This document shows positions 45,198-53,703 of a stretch of DNA of 64,000 bases, piece after piece. Origin of the DNA: Pseudoalteromonas luteoviolacea H33-S (lineage in GTDB: Bacteria; Pseudomonadota; Gammaproteobacteria; Enterobacterales; Alteromonadaceae); assembly GCF_001625695.1 (NCBI RefSeq), contig NZ_AUXY01000074.1, forward strand, positions 62,001 through 126,000, written 5' to 3'. How positions within the stretch are numbered: position 1 is the stretch's first letter; every line of letters starts with the position of its first letter. Made by a program: the position numbers and the translations under genes. The notes beneath the pieces were generated by a model. That model had not been told where the DNA came from, did no database searches, and worked only from the letters and a program-made list of their open reading frames with translations.

Positions 45198-45902
45198 ATG
45201 TCAAATATTGAACAAAAGAAAGTGCTAATTGCATTAGATTATGACAACGAGAGTGCGGCTTTAGCATTTGTGTCTCAGCTTTCACCAGATGAGTGTCGTT
45301 TAAAAGTAGGTAAAGAGATGTTTACTTACTTTGGCCCTCAATTTGTAAAAAAGCTAGTAGATCTAGGATTTGACGTATTCCTTGACCTGAAATTTCATGA
45401 TATCCCAAATACGGTCGCAAAAGCAGTCACTGCTGCTGCGGAGTTAGGTGTATGGATGGTTAATGTGCACGCCAGTGGTGGCACAGAAATGATGTCAAAA
45501 GCCAAAGAAGCGTTAAGTAAATATGGTGATAAGGCGCCGTTGCTTATTGCTGTTACTGTTTTGACAAGTATGGACCAAGCTCAGCTAAGCAAGTTGGGCA
45601 TTGATAAAACACCACAGGAGCAGGTGCTTTACTTGGCAAAACTGGCTAAAGAGTCTGGCTTAGATGGTGTAGTGTGCTCAGCGCAAGAAGCAGAGACATT
45701 AAAAGCACAGCTTGGTAATGAATTTAAGCTTATTACGCCGGGGATCAGACCTGCTGGTAGTGATGCAGGCGACCAAAAGCGCATCATGACCCCAGCTAAA
45801 GCTATTGAAGCTGGCAGTGACTATCTGGTGATAGGCAGACCGATCACGAAAGCTGAAGACCCTGCAAAAGCATTGAGAGATATTAACGCCAGTATTTCTT
45901 AA
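45198..45902 (+). CDS. pyrF: Orotidine 5'-phosphate decarboxylase
   Basis: A 234-residue TIM-barrel enzyme, last step of UMP synthesis. The active-site signature is [17 protein letters not shown] (Asp-x-Lys-x-x-Asp), with LIALDYDN at the first strand, LTSMDQAQL, and [14 protein letters not shown] and YLVIGRPIT for phosphate binding. AAAATTAAGG precedes the ATG at 45198. Confidence 0.97.
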   Translation: MSNIEQKKVLIALDYDNESAALAFVSQLSPDECRLKVGKEMFTYFGPQFVKKLVDLGFDVFLDLKFHDIPNTVAKAVTAAAELGVWMVNVHASGGTEMMSKAKEALSKYGDKAPLLIAVTVLTSMDQAQLSKLGIDKTPQEQVLYLAKLAKESGLDGVVCSAQEAETLKAQLGNEFKLITPGIRPAGSDAGDQKRIMTPAKAIEAGSDYLVIGRPITKAEDPAKALRDINASIS

Positions 45903-45909
45903 TTGAATA

Positions 45910-45938
45910 CTCGTTAGGTCTGTCTTGGACCTGACGAG
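45910..45938 (+). terminator. Hairpin after pyrF
   Basis: An 11-bp stem CTCGTTAGGTC (45910-45920) with GACCTGACGAG (45928-45938), one G-T pair, 8 bases after the pyrF stop. It is followed by a pyrimidine-rich CCTCTCTTTCCC rather than a clean T-run. Confidence 0.65.
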
Positions 45939-46013
45939 CCTCTCTTTCCCGTCATCAATTCTCACCGCTATATTCGTTATATATTTTATAAATCTAGATT
46001 GATGTTTGATGCG

Positions 46014-46040
46014 TACAAATGTGCTTAATAACCATTTGTA
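46014..46040. promoter_or_regulatory. Inverted repeat upstream of the light-repair operon
   Basis: TACAAATG (46014-46021) and CATTTGTA (46033-46040) form a perfect 8-bp inverted repeat with an 11-base spacer, 22 bases before the CRY-DASH start. It could be a dimeric regulator site, for example of a MerR-type light regulator, but nothing in the window proves that. Confidence 0.4.
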
Positions 46041-46061
46041 AGGCAGGGTTAAACAAGCATC

Positions 46062-47399
46062 ATGAGTAAAGCTCTATATTGGTTTACCGACGATTTGAGG
46101 CTTCAAGATAATTTGGCGCTCAATTCCACTCTTTATGCATCTAGCAGCATCATGTTTATTTATGTTGTGGATGAATCTCTTTTTTCGGCAACAAATTTTG
46201 ATCATGTACATTTAGGTGAAAAGCGGCTTAAATTTATTCAACAGTCGTTGAGTGATTTGTCTGAGCAACTGCAGCAATTAGGTTACGAGTTATATGTATT
46301 CAAGGGGCACAGTAGAGAAGTCATAAATCATGTGATTACCCAAATGGAGATTGAAGTCGTCGGCAGTCATTTAGGCTGTGGCTATGATGAGCGAACAGCC
46401 TTCGAGCATATAAAATCAGACAATGGAAAGGTTCGATTTATACACCAGCACAACAACCTGTTGTTCGGTCCACAGCAGCTGGAAGACAAAGATTTAAGTG
46501 GCTCTTTTTCAAAATTTAGAAAAAAAGCAGACAAACTACAGGTCTCTTCGTACGTTGAAGATACATTCTCAGAGACTTTACCATTGCCATTAGTTGTGGA
46601 CAGTACTGTGACAGAGAAGTATATGTGCAAAGTAGACGGGTCAATGGCTAATAATGAAAGTCTGCTCCAAGGTGGCGAGAAATCGGCGCTTGATTACTTA
46701 GAAGAATACTTTTCTACACAAAGCGCATCGTCATATAAAATGACTCGCAATGCATTAGATGGCAAGTATAACTCTACGCAGTTTAGCCCGTATTTGTCCG
46801 TTGGTAACATCTCACCAAGACAGATCATTAATAGGCTTGATATGTATGAGCAGCAGCACGGTGCAAATGACTCTACTTATTGGATCCGCTTTGAATTGAT
46901 GTGGCGGGATTTTTTTCATCATAAAGCGATACAAAAAGGGAGTAGTTTATTTAAGTTTGCAGGAGAAAAAGGAGCGCGTCCTTTAACTACTTTTTACCCA
47001 CAGCGATTCAAACGTTGGTGCAATGGCACCACTCAGTTTCCACTTGTCAATGCATGTATGAGGGAGTTGAACGAAACTGGGTTTATGTCGAATCGTGGCA
47101 GACAGATTGTTGCAAGTTGCTTAGTTAATGAACTCCAAGTGGATTGGCGATATGGTGCAGCTTATTTTCAGCAACAGCTGATAGATTATGACGTCGCCTC
47201 TAATTGGGGAAACTGGCAATATATCGCTGGCGTCGGTGATGACCCGAGGGGCGGAAGACATTTCAATATTGAAAAGCAGGCGCAGATGTATGACCCCGAT
47301 GGCACATTTCAAGAAAAGTGGTCTAGCCATCCCAACTTATTCAGTGAAGACGTTGATATGGTCGATTGGCCTGTAATGAGTGAAAAGCATGGCCATTAG
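46062..47399 (+). CDS. CRY-DASH cryptochrome
   Basis: A 445-residue cryptochrome of the DASH type, with N-terminal alpha/beta photolyase domain ([16 protein letters not shown]) and FAD domain. DASH hallmarks are [80 protein letters not shown] proteins repair cyclobutane dimers in single-stranded DNA and may act as photoreceptors. First gene of a four-gene operon; its end overlaps the next start by 11 bases. Confidence 0.93.
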   Translation: MSKALYWFTDDLRLQDNLALNSTLYASSSIMFIYVVDESLFSATNFDHVHLGEKRLKFIQQSLSDLSEQLQQLGYELYVFKGHSREVINHVITQMEIEVVGSHLGCGYDERTAFEHIKSDNGKVRFIHQHNNLLFGPQQLEDKDLSGSFSKFRKKADKLQVSSYVEDTFSETLPLPLVVDSTVTEKYMCKVDGSMANNESLLQGGEKSALDYLEEYFSTQSASSYKMTRNALDGKYNSTQFSPYLSVGNISPRQIINRLDMYEQQHGANDSTYWIRFELMWRDFFHHKAIQKGSSLFKFAGEKGARPLTTFYPQRFKRWCNGTTQFPLVNACMRELNETGFMSNRGRQIVASCLVNELQVDWRYGAAYFQQQLIDYDVASNWGNWQYIAGVGDDPRGGRHFNIEKQAQMYDPDGTFQEKWSSHPNLFSEDVDMVDWPVMSEKHGH

Positions 47400-48837
47400 C
47401 GTTGTCTGGTTAAAAAGGGACTTGCGTTTACAAGACCATGCAGCACTGTATAGGGCGGCAAAAACAAATAAACCAGTGCTTTTATTGTATTGCTTTGAAC
47501 CGATCATGATAAAAGATCAACACACTTCTCGTCGCCACCTTAGGTTTATATCCCAATCCCTCGAGGATATTTCAAAGCAAATTGACTCTGACAGTCTCTA
47601 TTGTGCCTATGGGAGCATCATTGATGTGCTTGAGCAGATCAACCAAGAGGTTGGCATAGATGCATTGTACTCCCATCAAGAAATAGGGCTTGGCTTCACT
47701 TTTGAAAGAGATAAGCTCGTCGCAGCTTGGTGTAAAAAGTTTGGTATAAATTGGGAAGATTTCCCACAAGGCGCTGTGATCAGAGGACTTAAAGCAAGAA
47801 CTAGTTGGGACAAAAATTGGCAAACCGTGATGCGTGAAGACACGCTCGATATTGATTGCGCCGAGGTTAATTGGTTTCCAATTGGCGCACACTTTTCCAT
47901 GCACGTAGATATTAAGCGGTTTCAGTATGAAGCTGAGTCTGTGCATTTTCAGCAAGGTGGAGAGTCACTTGCTTGGCATGTTATCAACTCATTTTTTAAT
48001 GAGAGAGGGAAGGAATATGCGTTTTCTCTTTCCAGTCCCGAAAAGTCTCAGCACCACTGCTCTCGTCTGTCTGCTCATCTTGCTTGGGGCAACGTGAGTT
48101 TGAGGCAGGTATATCAAACCGTCTTAGCGAATTGGAAAAAGCCACATTGGAGACGTTCTCTGGTTGCTTTTACATCAAGGTTGCACTGGCATTGCCATTT
48201 TATCCAAAAGTTTGAAAGTGAATGTGATATGGAGTTCAGGTGCGTCAATCGTGCCTATGAGGGTATGCCAAGGGTAAAGGGAGATGAAGCCGCTGTTCGT
48301 CTAAAAGCATGGCAAGAAGGGAACACGGGTGTACCTATGGTTGATGCGTGTATGCGCAGTTTGATTAAAACTGGGTATCTAAATTTTAGAATGCGCGCTA
48401 TGTTGGTGAGTTTTTTATGTCACCACTTGGAGCTTGATTGGCGTGAAGGGGTTACCCACCTTGCTAAATTGTTCTTAGATTTTGAGCCTGGGATCCACTA
48501 CAGTCAGTTTCAGATGCAAGCAGGGGTTACAGGGATAAATACAATCCGTATTTATAACCCAGTAAAGCAAGGTGAAGACAAAGACCCAGAAGGCATATTT
48601 GTGAAAAAGTGGGTACCTGAATTAGAAAATATACCAGCCCCCCTTGTGCATGCACCATGGGATTTAACAGACATGGAACAAATGATGTATGGCATTGAGC
48701 TTGGTGTCGAATATCCAAATCCTATCGTTGATTTAAAAGAAAGTTATACTCACGCTCAAGCGCTTATGTGGCATTGGAAAAAGCGAGAGGATGTAGCCAT
48801 TGAAGCCAAGCGTGTTTTGGCAATACATGTAAGGTAA
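47389..48837 (+). CDS. Cryptochrome/photolyase-family flavoprotein, repair role uncertain
   Basis: A 482-residue protein of the photolyase/cryptochrome family: [20 protein letters not shown] in the antenna domain and [20 protein letters not shown] and [17 protein letters not shown] in the FAD domain. In the stretch where class I photolyases read roughly NNGGWQWTASTG, it has [12 protein letters not shown], so the FAD/lesion pocket differs. I cannot tell whether it is a photolyase or a photoreceptor. The start is the ATG at 47389, inside the end of the CRY-DASH gene; a GTG at 47380 is also in frame. Confidence 0.88.
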   Translation: MAISVVWLKRDLRLQDHAALYRAAKTNKPVLLLYCFEPIMIKDQHTSRRHLRFISQSLEDISKQIDSDSLYCAYGSIIDVLEQINQEVGIDALYSHQEIGLGFTFERDKLVAAWCKKFGINWEDFPQGAVIRGLKARTSWDKNWQTVMREDTLDIDCAEVNWFPIGAHFSMHVDIKRFQYEAESVHFQQGGESLAWHVINSFFNERGKEYAFSLSSPEKSQHHCSRLSAHLAWGNVSLRQVYQTVLANWKKPHWRRSLVAFTSRLHWHCHFIQKFESECDMEFRCVNRAYEGMPRVKGDEAAVRLKAWQEGNTGVPMVDACMRSLIKTGYLNFRMRAMLVSFLCHHLELDWREGVTHLAKLFLDFEPGIHYSQFQMQAGVTGINTIRIYNPVKQGEDKDPEGIFVKKWVPELENIPAPLVHAPWDLTDMEQMMYGIELGVEYPNPIVDLKESYTHAQALMWHWKKREDVAIEAKRVLAIHVR

Positions 48838-48842
48838 ACGCA

Positions 48843-48989
48843 GTGCATAAAAAAGTAAATTTACCCAGCAAAGTATGTGTTACATGCAAGCGTCCATTCA
48901 CTTGGCGAAAAAAGTGGCAGAGGGACTGGGTTAATGTCAAATACTGTTCTAAGCGCTGCGCTTCAAACCGTCACAAAGAGAGCCAATAA
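48843..48989 (+). CDS. DUF2256-family small Cys-rich protein
   Basis: A 48-residue protein missed by length filters. It starts at a GTG at 48843 with AAGG 8 bases upstream and reads [20 protein letters not shown], then [20 protein letters not shown] and SNRHKESQ. The CxxC (VCVTCKRPF) and CSKRC pairs form a likely zinc site; PFTWRKKW is a DUF2256 hallmark. DUF2256 genes are often next to photolyase-like genes, so this fits. It begins 5 bases after the cryptochrome stop and ends 3 bases before the next gene. Confidence 0.85.
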   Translation: MHKKVNLPSKVCVTCKRPFTWRKKWQRDWVNVKYCSKRCASNRHKESQ

Positions 48990-48992
48990 AAT

Positions 48993-50564
48993 ATGTCTCA
49001 AACTTATCAAACACTTCGCTTAATTCTGGGCGATCAGCTTAATGCAGGCCATAGTTGGTACAGTATCAAAGATGAAGGCATCTTGTATGTAATTGCTGAA
49101 CTGAATCAAGAAACCAGTTATGTAAAGCACCATGTTCAAAAAGTATGTGCTTTTTTTGCAGCGATGAAAGCATTCGCGGTTGCACTGCAAAAAGCGGGGC
49201 ATAACGTGAGTCATTTAACGCTGGATGACACCCACCAATTTGCAACATTGCCTGAACTACTCAATAGCTTGATAGCAAGATATGGCATAGCAAAATTTGA
49301 ATATCAATTACCAGATGAGTATCGGCTTCGAGAGCAACTTAGTGCTTTTTGTGCACAAATAGACATCGAGAGCGGTGCCTATGAATCTGAACATTTTTAT
49401 TTATCAGATAGCGAGCTTTCCAGTTATTTTAGTGCTGGTAAAAAGCATAGGTTAGAAGCGTTTTATCGAAAGATGCGAGTGAGATTTAATATTTTGATGG
49501 ATGGCTCTACTCCCTTTGGTGGAGAGTGGAACTTTGACAGCAATAACAGAAACAAACTCAAACAAAAAGATCTTTCGGAGATACCTGAGCCGCTGGTTTT
49601 TGCAAATGATGTAAGTGATATATGGGAAAGGTTGCAAAGGCATCAGGTAAGAACTTTTGGAACATATGAAGCGAATAGCCTCTGGCCGATAACCAGAGCG
49701 CAAGCCAAAGAGTTATTGTGTTCGTTTTGCGAGACTCAGTTACCCAAGTTTGGATTTTTTCAAGACGCGATGACTTGTAAAGCAGATGATATGTATACAA
49801 AAAAACAATGGAGTTTGTATCACTCAAGGCTGTCTTTTGCCCTCAATAGTAAAATTATTAGTCCTCAGTTTGTGGTAGATACGGTTGTTGCCTATTTTAT
49901 GCAGCATCAGCAGGAAATAGATATTGCGCAAGTAGAGGGGTTTGTCAGGCAAATCATTGGTTGGAGAGAGTTTGTTCGTGGGATCTACTGGGTAAACATG
50001 CCGCAATACGCTGGGCTCAATGAGCTAGACGCAAAACGAGATTTACCTGACTGGTTTTGGGATGGCAAGACGCATATGAATTGTCAAAAGCATGCGGTGA
50101 AGCAGTCTCTAGATTATGCATATGCTCATCATATTCAGCGTTTAATGGTAACGGGGAACTTTTGCCTGATTGCTGGTATTGACCCCAGACAGGTGGATGA
50201 TTGGTATTTAGGTGTCTACATCGATGCGATAGAGTGGGTTGAAATGCCAAACACTCGAGGTATGAGTCAATTTGCAGATGGTGGCATAGTTGGCTCAAAA
50301 GCCTATGCAGCCAGCGGGAACTACGTGAACAAAATGAGTGACTACTGCTCAGACTGCCAATATGACATCAAGTCCGTTGCTGGTCACAATGCATGTCCAT
50401 TAAACTCTCTATACTGGCATTTTATGGATACGCATGAAGGCAAGTTTTCTTCTAACCCTCGTAATCGTATGGTTTATGCCAATTGGCGTAAAAAAGCCCC
50501 TGAGCAAAGGGCGTTAATAATGGAGCAAGCGGCATTCTACCTTGATAACCTTAATAAACTGTAA
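48993..50564 (+). CDS. Iron-sulfur photolyase-related protein (FeS-BCP, (6-4)-photolyase type)
   Basis: A 523-residue protein of the DPRP/FeS-BCP family, whose members PhrB of Agrobacterium and others are bacterial (6-4) photolyases with a 4Fe-4S cluster. The N-terminal LRLILGDQLNAGHSW is typical. The four cluster cysteines are seen: HMNCQKHAV, then C-x2-C-x12-C in YCSDCQYDIKSVAGHNACP. FAD-domain landmarks include FVRQIIGWREFVRGIYW and NTRGMSQFADGG. It ends exactly at the stop of the convergent unknown gene. Confidence 0.92.
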   Translation: MSQTYQTLRLILGDQLNAGHSWYSIKDEGILYVIAELNQETSYVKHHVQKVCAFFAAMKAFAVALQKAGHNVSHLTLDDTHQFATLPELLNSLIARYGIAKFEYQLPDEYRLREQLSAFCAQIDIESGAYESEHFYLSDSELSSYFSAGKKHRLEAFYRKMRVRFNILMDGSTPFGGEWNFDSNNRNKLKQKDLSEIPEPLVFANDVSDIWERLQRHQVRTFGTYEANSLWPITRAQAKELLCSFCETQLPKFGFFQDAMTCKADDMYTKKQWSLYHSRLSFALNSKIISPQFVVDTVVAYFMQHQQEIDIAQVEGFVRQIIGWREFVRGIYWVNMPQYAGLNELDAKRDLPDWFWDGKTHMNCQKHAVKQSLDYAYAHHIQRLMVTGNFCLIAGIDPRQVDDWYLGVYIDAIEWVEMPNTRGMSQFADGGIVGSKAYAASGNYVNKMSDYCSDCQYDIKSVAGHNACPLNSLYWHFMDTHEGKFSSNPRNRMVYANWRKKAPEQRALIMEQAAFYLDNLNKL

Positions 50565-51761
50565 TTATTGGTGTTCAAAGTAAATGCGATAAGTACTGGA
50601 CCAAATAGGGTAGTCAACATCAGTGGTGTAGCAAATAAAATCATCAGCAGCTATACCACTGACAGTGAGTAGATACCTAAGCTTAGTTTTTTGTTCTTCC
50701 AAAAGTTGACTGTGAGCAAAGTCATTTTCAAGAGGTGTTATTTTGAGTTCAGGAAACTCCGGAAAACGCTCAGTCCATAGGTCACTTGCCTTTAATTTGC
50801 CTTCTTCAACTTTTTGATTACTGTGATAGCAACCGATATTGACGGTACTACATTTGTCTATTTGCTTTTCAAGTAAAACAAGCATAGTGAGTTTTTTTAC
50901 TGGGTTTTTAATCGATAGGCTGGTTGAGCTGCATGGACTGTTTCGATCCAAGGGGTTGACGACTTCGTCTGGGTTGTTAAACACAAAAGTGACATCGCTA
51001 TTCTGGCTTGGCAAAGGGTCGAACACCAATCCAGAATTACTGGGTGAATAGGTACTAAATGCATTTAAAAAGCCAGGACTTGAAAGTTCTTTTGAAACAC
51101 CCAGTGTGAACTCATTGGGCTTAAGGGCACTACTTGCTGTGATTTCGACTGGACCACTGAAATGTTCAGGGTGAGGATGAGTGTAAAACTGCACGAATGG
51201 CACTGCACCCATAAGCCTGTTTATACCTGACTTACTGATAAGCGCGACTTCTTGTAAATAGCTTGGATCGTTCTGATTTTCACGCAAAATATAGATACAA
51301 AAAACCTCTTCCACACTGAATTTTAATAAAGCTTTAGCTGCGTGATAGAGCTGAGCTTTATGCTCTGACCCTTCTTTTAGCACTTCACTATTTTTAGGTT
51401 CTTGTAACAAGCGTTTGAGGTCTGCATGGCTCTTAGCGTTGCTTTCTATACATTGAGAAAATAGGTCTACGACTTGATTAACTTGGCTTATCAATACTGA
51501 GGGAAGTAGGGGAGAGAGCTTTTCACAGAGCTGCTGTAAAGCTTGTGTTCCGGGTAGTTCAACCAAAACTTGTAAGCCATTATTGGCCTTGCAGGCTGCA
51601 AAAAAACGTTGGCTGTTCGAACGATTATAATCTAAATACTTTGCGAAACCGCCAATTGTGTGTGCATGCTCAGGCAAAGCATGACTGACAGCTAAAAATG
51701 TTTTTTGGATCCGCTCACCTAAGCGAGTTAATTCTGTTCGGTTATGTTGATTAAGTCCCAT
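50565..51761 (-). CDS. Unknown 398-residue protein
   Basis: A soluble-looking protein of 398 residues that I do not recognise. The N-terminal 60 residues are helical and contain GGFAKYLDYNRSNSQRFFAA, which resembles a helix-turn-helix, so a regulatory role is possible. The middle has VFCIYILRENQNDPSYLQEV; the C-terminus ends SSTYRIYFEHQ. No signal peptide or TM. Its stop codon abuts the stop of the photolyase gene with zero spacing, and it is transcribed towards it. Confidence 0.75.
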   Translation of the reverse strand: MGLNQHNRTELTRLGERIQKTFLAVSHALPEHAHTIGGFAKYLDYNRSNSQRFFAACKANNGLQVLVELPGTQALQQLCEKLSPLLPSVLISQVNQVVDLFSQCIESNAKSHADLKRLLQEPKNSEVLKEGSEHKAQLYHAAKALLKFSVEEVFCIYILRENQNDPSYLQEVALISKSGINRLMGAVPFVQFYTHPHPEHFSGPVEITASSALKPNEFTLGVSKELSSPGFLNAFSTYSPSNSGLVFDPLPSQNSDVTFVFNNPDEVVNPLDRNSPCSSTSLSIKNPVKKLTMLVLLEKQIDKCSTVNIGCYHSNQKVEEGKLKASDLWTERFPEFPELKITPLENDFAHSQLLEEQKTKLRYLLTVSGIAADDFICYTTDVDYPIWSSTYRIYFEHQ

Positions 51762-51846
51762 GCTCTCTTTTGAGGTAATTTTTGGTATCAGATTACATGG
51801 GACTTAGTCGCTTTAAAAGTAAAATTTACATTTTACTATCAGTTTG

Positions 51847-53457
51847 TTAATTGCAAGGTTGGATCCGCGTCCAAGGTCCCCAATCATCAGAGTTTGCTGG
51901 GTTTTCACCTTGTACCCACCAATTTGCTTCATAAATGACATTGTCATGAGCAACGCGATCACCTTTGAAGTACACTTTCTCAGCCGACCAGTTAGGTAAT
52001 CCATTACAGCCGCCAGAAACCTCTCCTACAGAAACAACTTTACTTGATGTTGCTGATTGTCCTTGGTTATTTTTTGCAGTAAGCGTAATAGTGTATTGCC
52101 CTTTTACTGCATAGGTGTGTGTTGGAGAGGCAACTGAACTCGTTTTACCATCACCAAAATTCCACGCGTAGGACACGGCACCTGTACTCTGATTTTGCAA
52201 TGAAACCGTTAAATTGTTTTTTGTAACAGTAAAGCTTGCGACTGGCACTGGATCAGATGAACCGTTGCAATCACTGCCTTTACGCCAAACGTTGCTGTAT
52301 AAATCTGGTTGCGCACCTTGAGACCACCAAATTGCTTCATATACAACACCATTGAATGTCACTTTGTCGCCAGGTGAATAACTTTTCGTTGCTAACCAGT
52401 TTTCTCCACAGCTGGGCGGGGTTCCGACACGGACTACCTGAGAAGTACTATTAGTTTGTCCTTTTGTGTCAGTGACAGTTAACGTGACATTATATTCTCC
52501 ATTCGAGTTATAATCATGACTGGGGTTTTCGGCGCTTGAAGAGGTGTTACCTTGGCCAAAGCTCCAATCAAATTGAGTAATACCTTTGTCATCAGTTGAA
52601 GTACTGATGAAGTTAACCATTGTGCCATTGACGCTATATCTAAAATCAGAAACGGGTGGTTTGTCATTCGGAATATCAATAATGCCCGTTTTTTGCTTTA
52701 TCCAATCTAAGTAGCTGGTGGTACGAGTAAAGGCGGTTGCGCCCTGACAGGCAATTCCCCAACTCACAGTGCCTATGCTATAAAAATCACTCCCAACACG
52801 TACAGCATAGGGACCGCCGCTATCTCCATTACATGCTGAACGACCACCTTCACCACCGCCGCATATGACAGAGCCAGGAATAGAGAAATTAAGTAAAGAG
52901 CTACAACTATTGTTGCTGATGACTGGCAGTTCGGCCTCACGCAAAACATCGCTAGGTCTGCCTCTGTTTGAGGTTAAACCCCACCCCGATACTGTGACAT
53001 AAGCACCAACATTAGCATATTGTGACTCAATTGCTGCGGTTGGCAGCTTAGCGGGTGTGTATTGGTTTGGTGCTGGTGAGGCGAGTTTTAATAATGCAAT
53101 ATCATAACCTGAACGGATCCCATTGGCACCACGCCATCTCTCATGGTTTATAATCTGAGATACCCTGATTGTTTGTCCATCGCCACGGCTAATGGAGTGG
53201 GCACCAACCCGCACTGTTAAACTTGATGTAGACGCGCTGTCTAAGCAGTGAGCAGCTGTTAATACCCAGTCCGGACTGATCAGTGTGCCGCCACAGCCTT
53301 GGCGTCCATTCATCAATAAAGCAACTTGGTATGGTCTTGAATATGCTGGGGTTTCAATTCCTCCAACGACATTCGGTTGAACATCAGTCGGTGGTGTAGC
53401 ATACGCATTTACTGCGGCGACTGTGAGTGCAGATAGTAATAAATTAACCTTTTTCAT
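51847..53457 (-). CDS. Secreted chymotrypsin-like serine protease with PKD and chitin-binding modules
   Basis: A 536-residue S1-family protease. Signal peptide 1-20 (cleavage near NAYA), propeptide to VVGG at 30, catalytic His70 (TAAHC), Asp119 (GYDIALL), Ser213 (CNGDSGGP). The residue at the chymotrypsin-189 position is Ser207 (SACNGDSG), not Asp, so it should be chymotrypsin-like rather than trypsin-like. The C-terminal half has PKD (about 268-345), a CBM5/12-like module (350-397), PKD (404-478) and a second CBM5/12-like module (484-535), both with WWxQG. It probably digests protein associated with chitin. Exported by Sec to the periplasm or medium. Confidence 0.92.
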   Translation of the reverse strand: MKKVNLLLSALTVAAVNAYATPPTDVQPNVVGGIETPAYSRPYQVALLMNGRQGCGGTLISPDWVLTAAHCLDSASTSSLTVRVGAHSISRGDGQTIRVSQIINHERWRGANGIRSGYDIALLKLASPAPNQYTPAKLPTAAIESQYANVGAYVTVSGWGLTSNRGRPSDVLREAELPVISNNSCSSLLNFSIPGSVICGGGEGGRSACNGDSGGPYAVRVGSDFYSIGTVSWGIACQGATAFTRTTSYLDWIKQKTGIIDIPNDKPPVSDFRYSVNGTMVNFISTSTDDKGITQFDWSFGQGNTSSSAENPSHDYNSNGEYNVTLTVTDTKGQTNSTSQVVRVGTPPSCGENWLATKSYSPGDKVTFNGVVYEAIWWSQGAQPDLYSNVWRKGSDCNGSSDPVPVASFTVTKNNLTVSLQNQSTGAVSYAWNFGDGKTSSVASPTHTYAVKGQYTITLTAKNNQGQSATSSKVVSVGEVSGGCNGLPNWSAEKVYFKGDRVAHDNVIYEANWWVQGENPANSDDWGPWTRIQPCN

Positions 53458-53659
53458 GATGTATCTTTTCCTTCATATGCTCGAAATTGAGCTTTTATAT
53501 GAATAATCTGAGATACATCTTGCTTTCAAGTGGTGGGTGAAAAATAAACAGTGGTAAGACCACGGATTTTTTAGCAATAAACTTTAACTTAAGTAACACT
53601 AACAGTTATTTGGGTGTAACAAAAATTTTACAATGGGCTGCTTGGAAAAGTTAAATAAA

Positions 53660-53683
53660 AAAGCGAGCTTGTATGCTCGCTTT
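53660..53683 (-). terminator. Terminator of the TonB receptor gene
   Basis: A 9-bp stem AAAGCGAGC (53660-53668) with GCTCGCTTT (53675-53683), loop of 6; on the minus strand it is followed by a T-run. It lies 20 bases beyond the receptor stop. Confidence 0.85.
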
Positions 53684-53703
53684 AGACCCAGGGGAAGGAA
53701 GGG

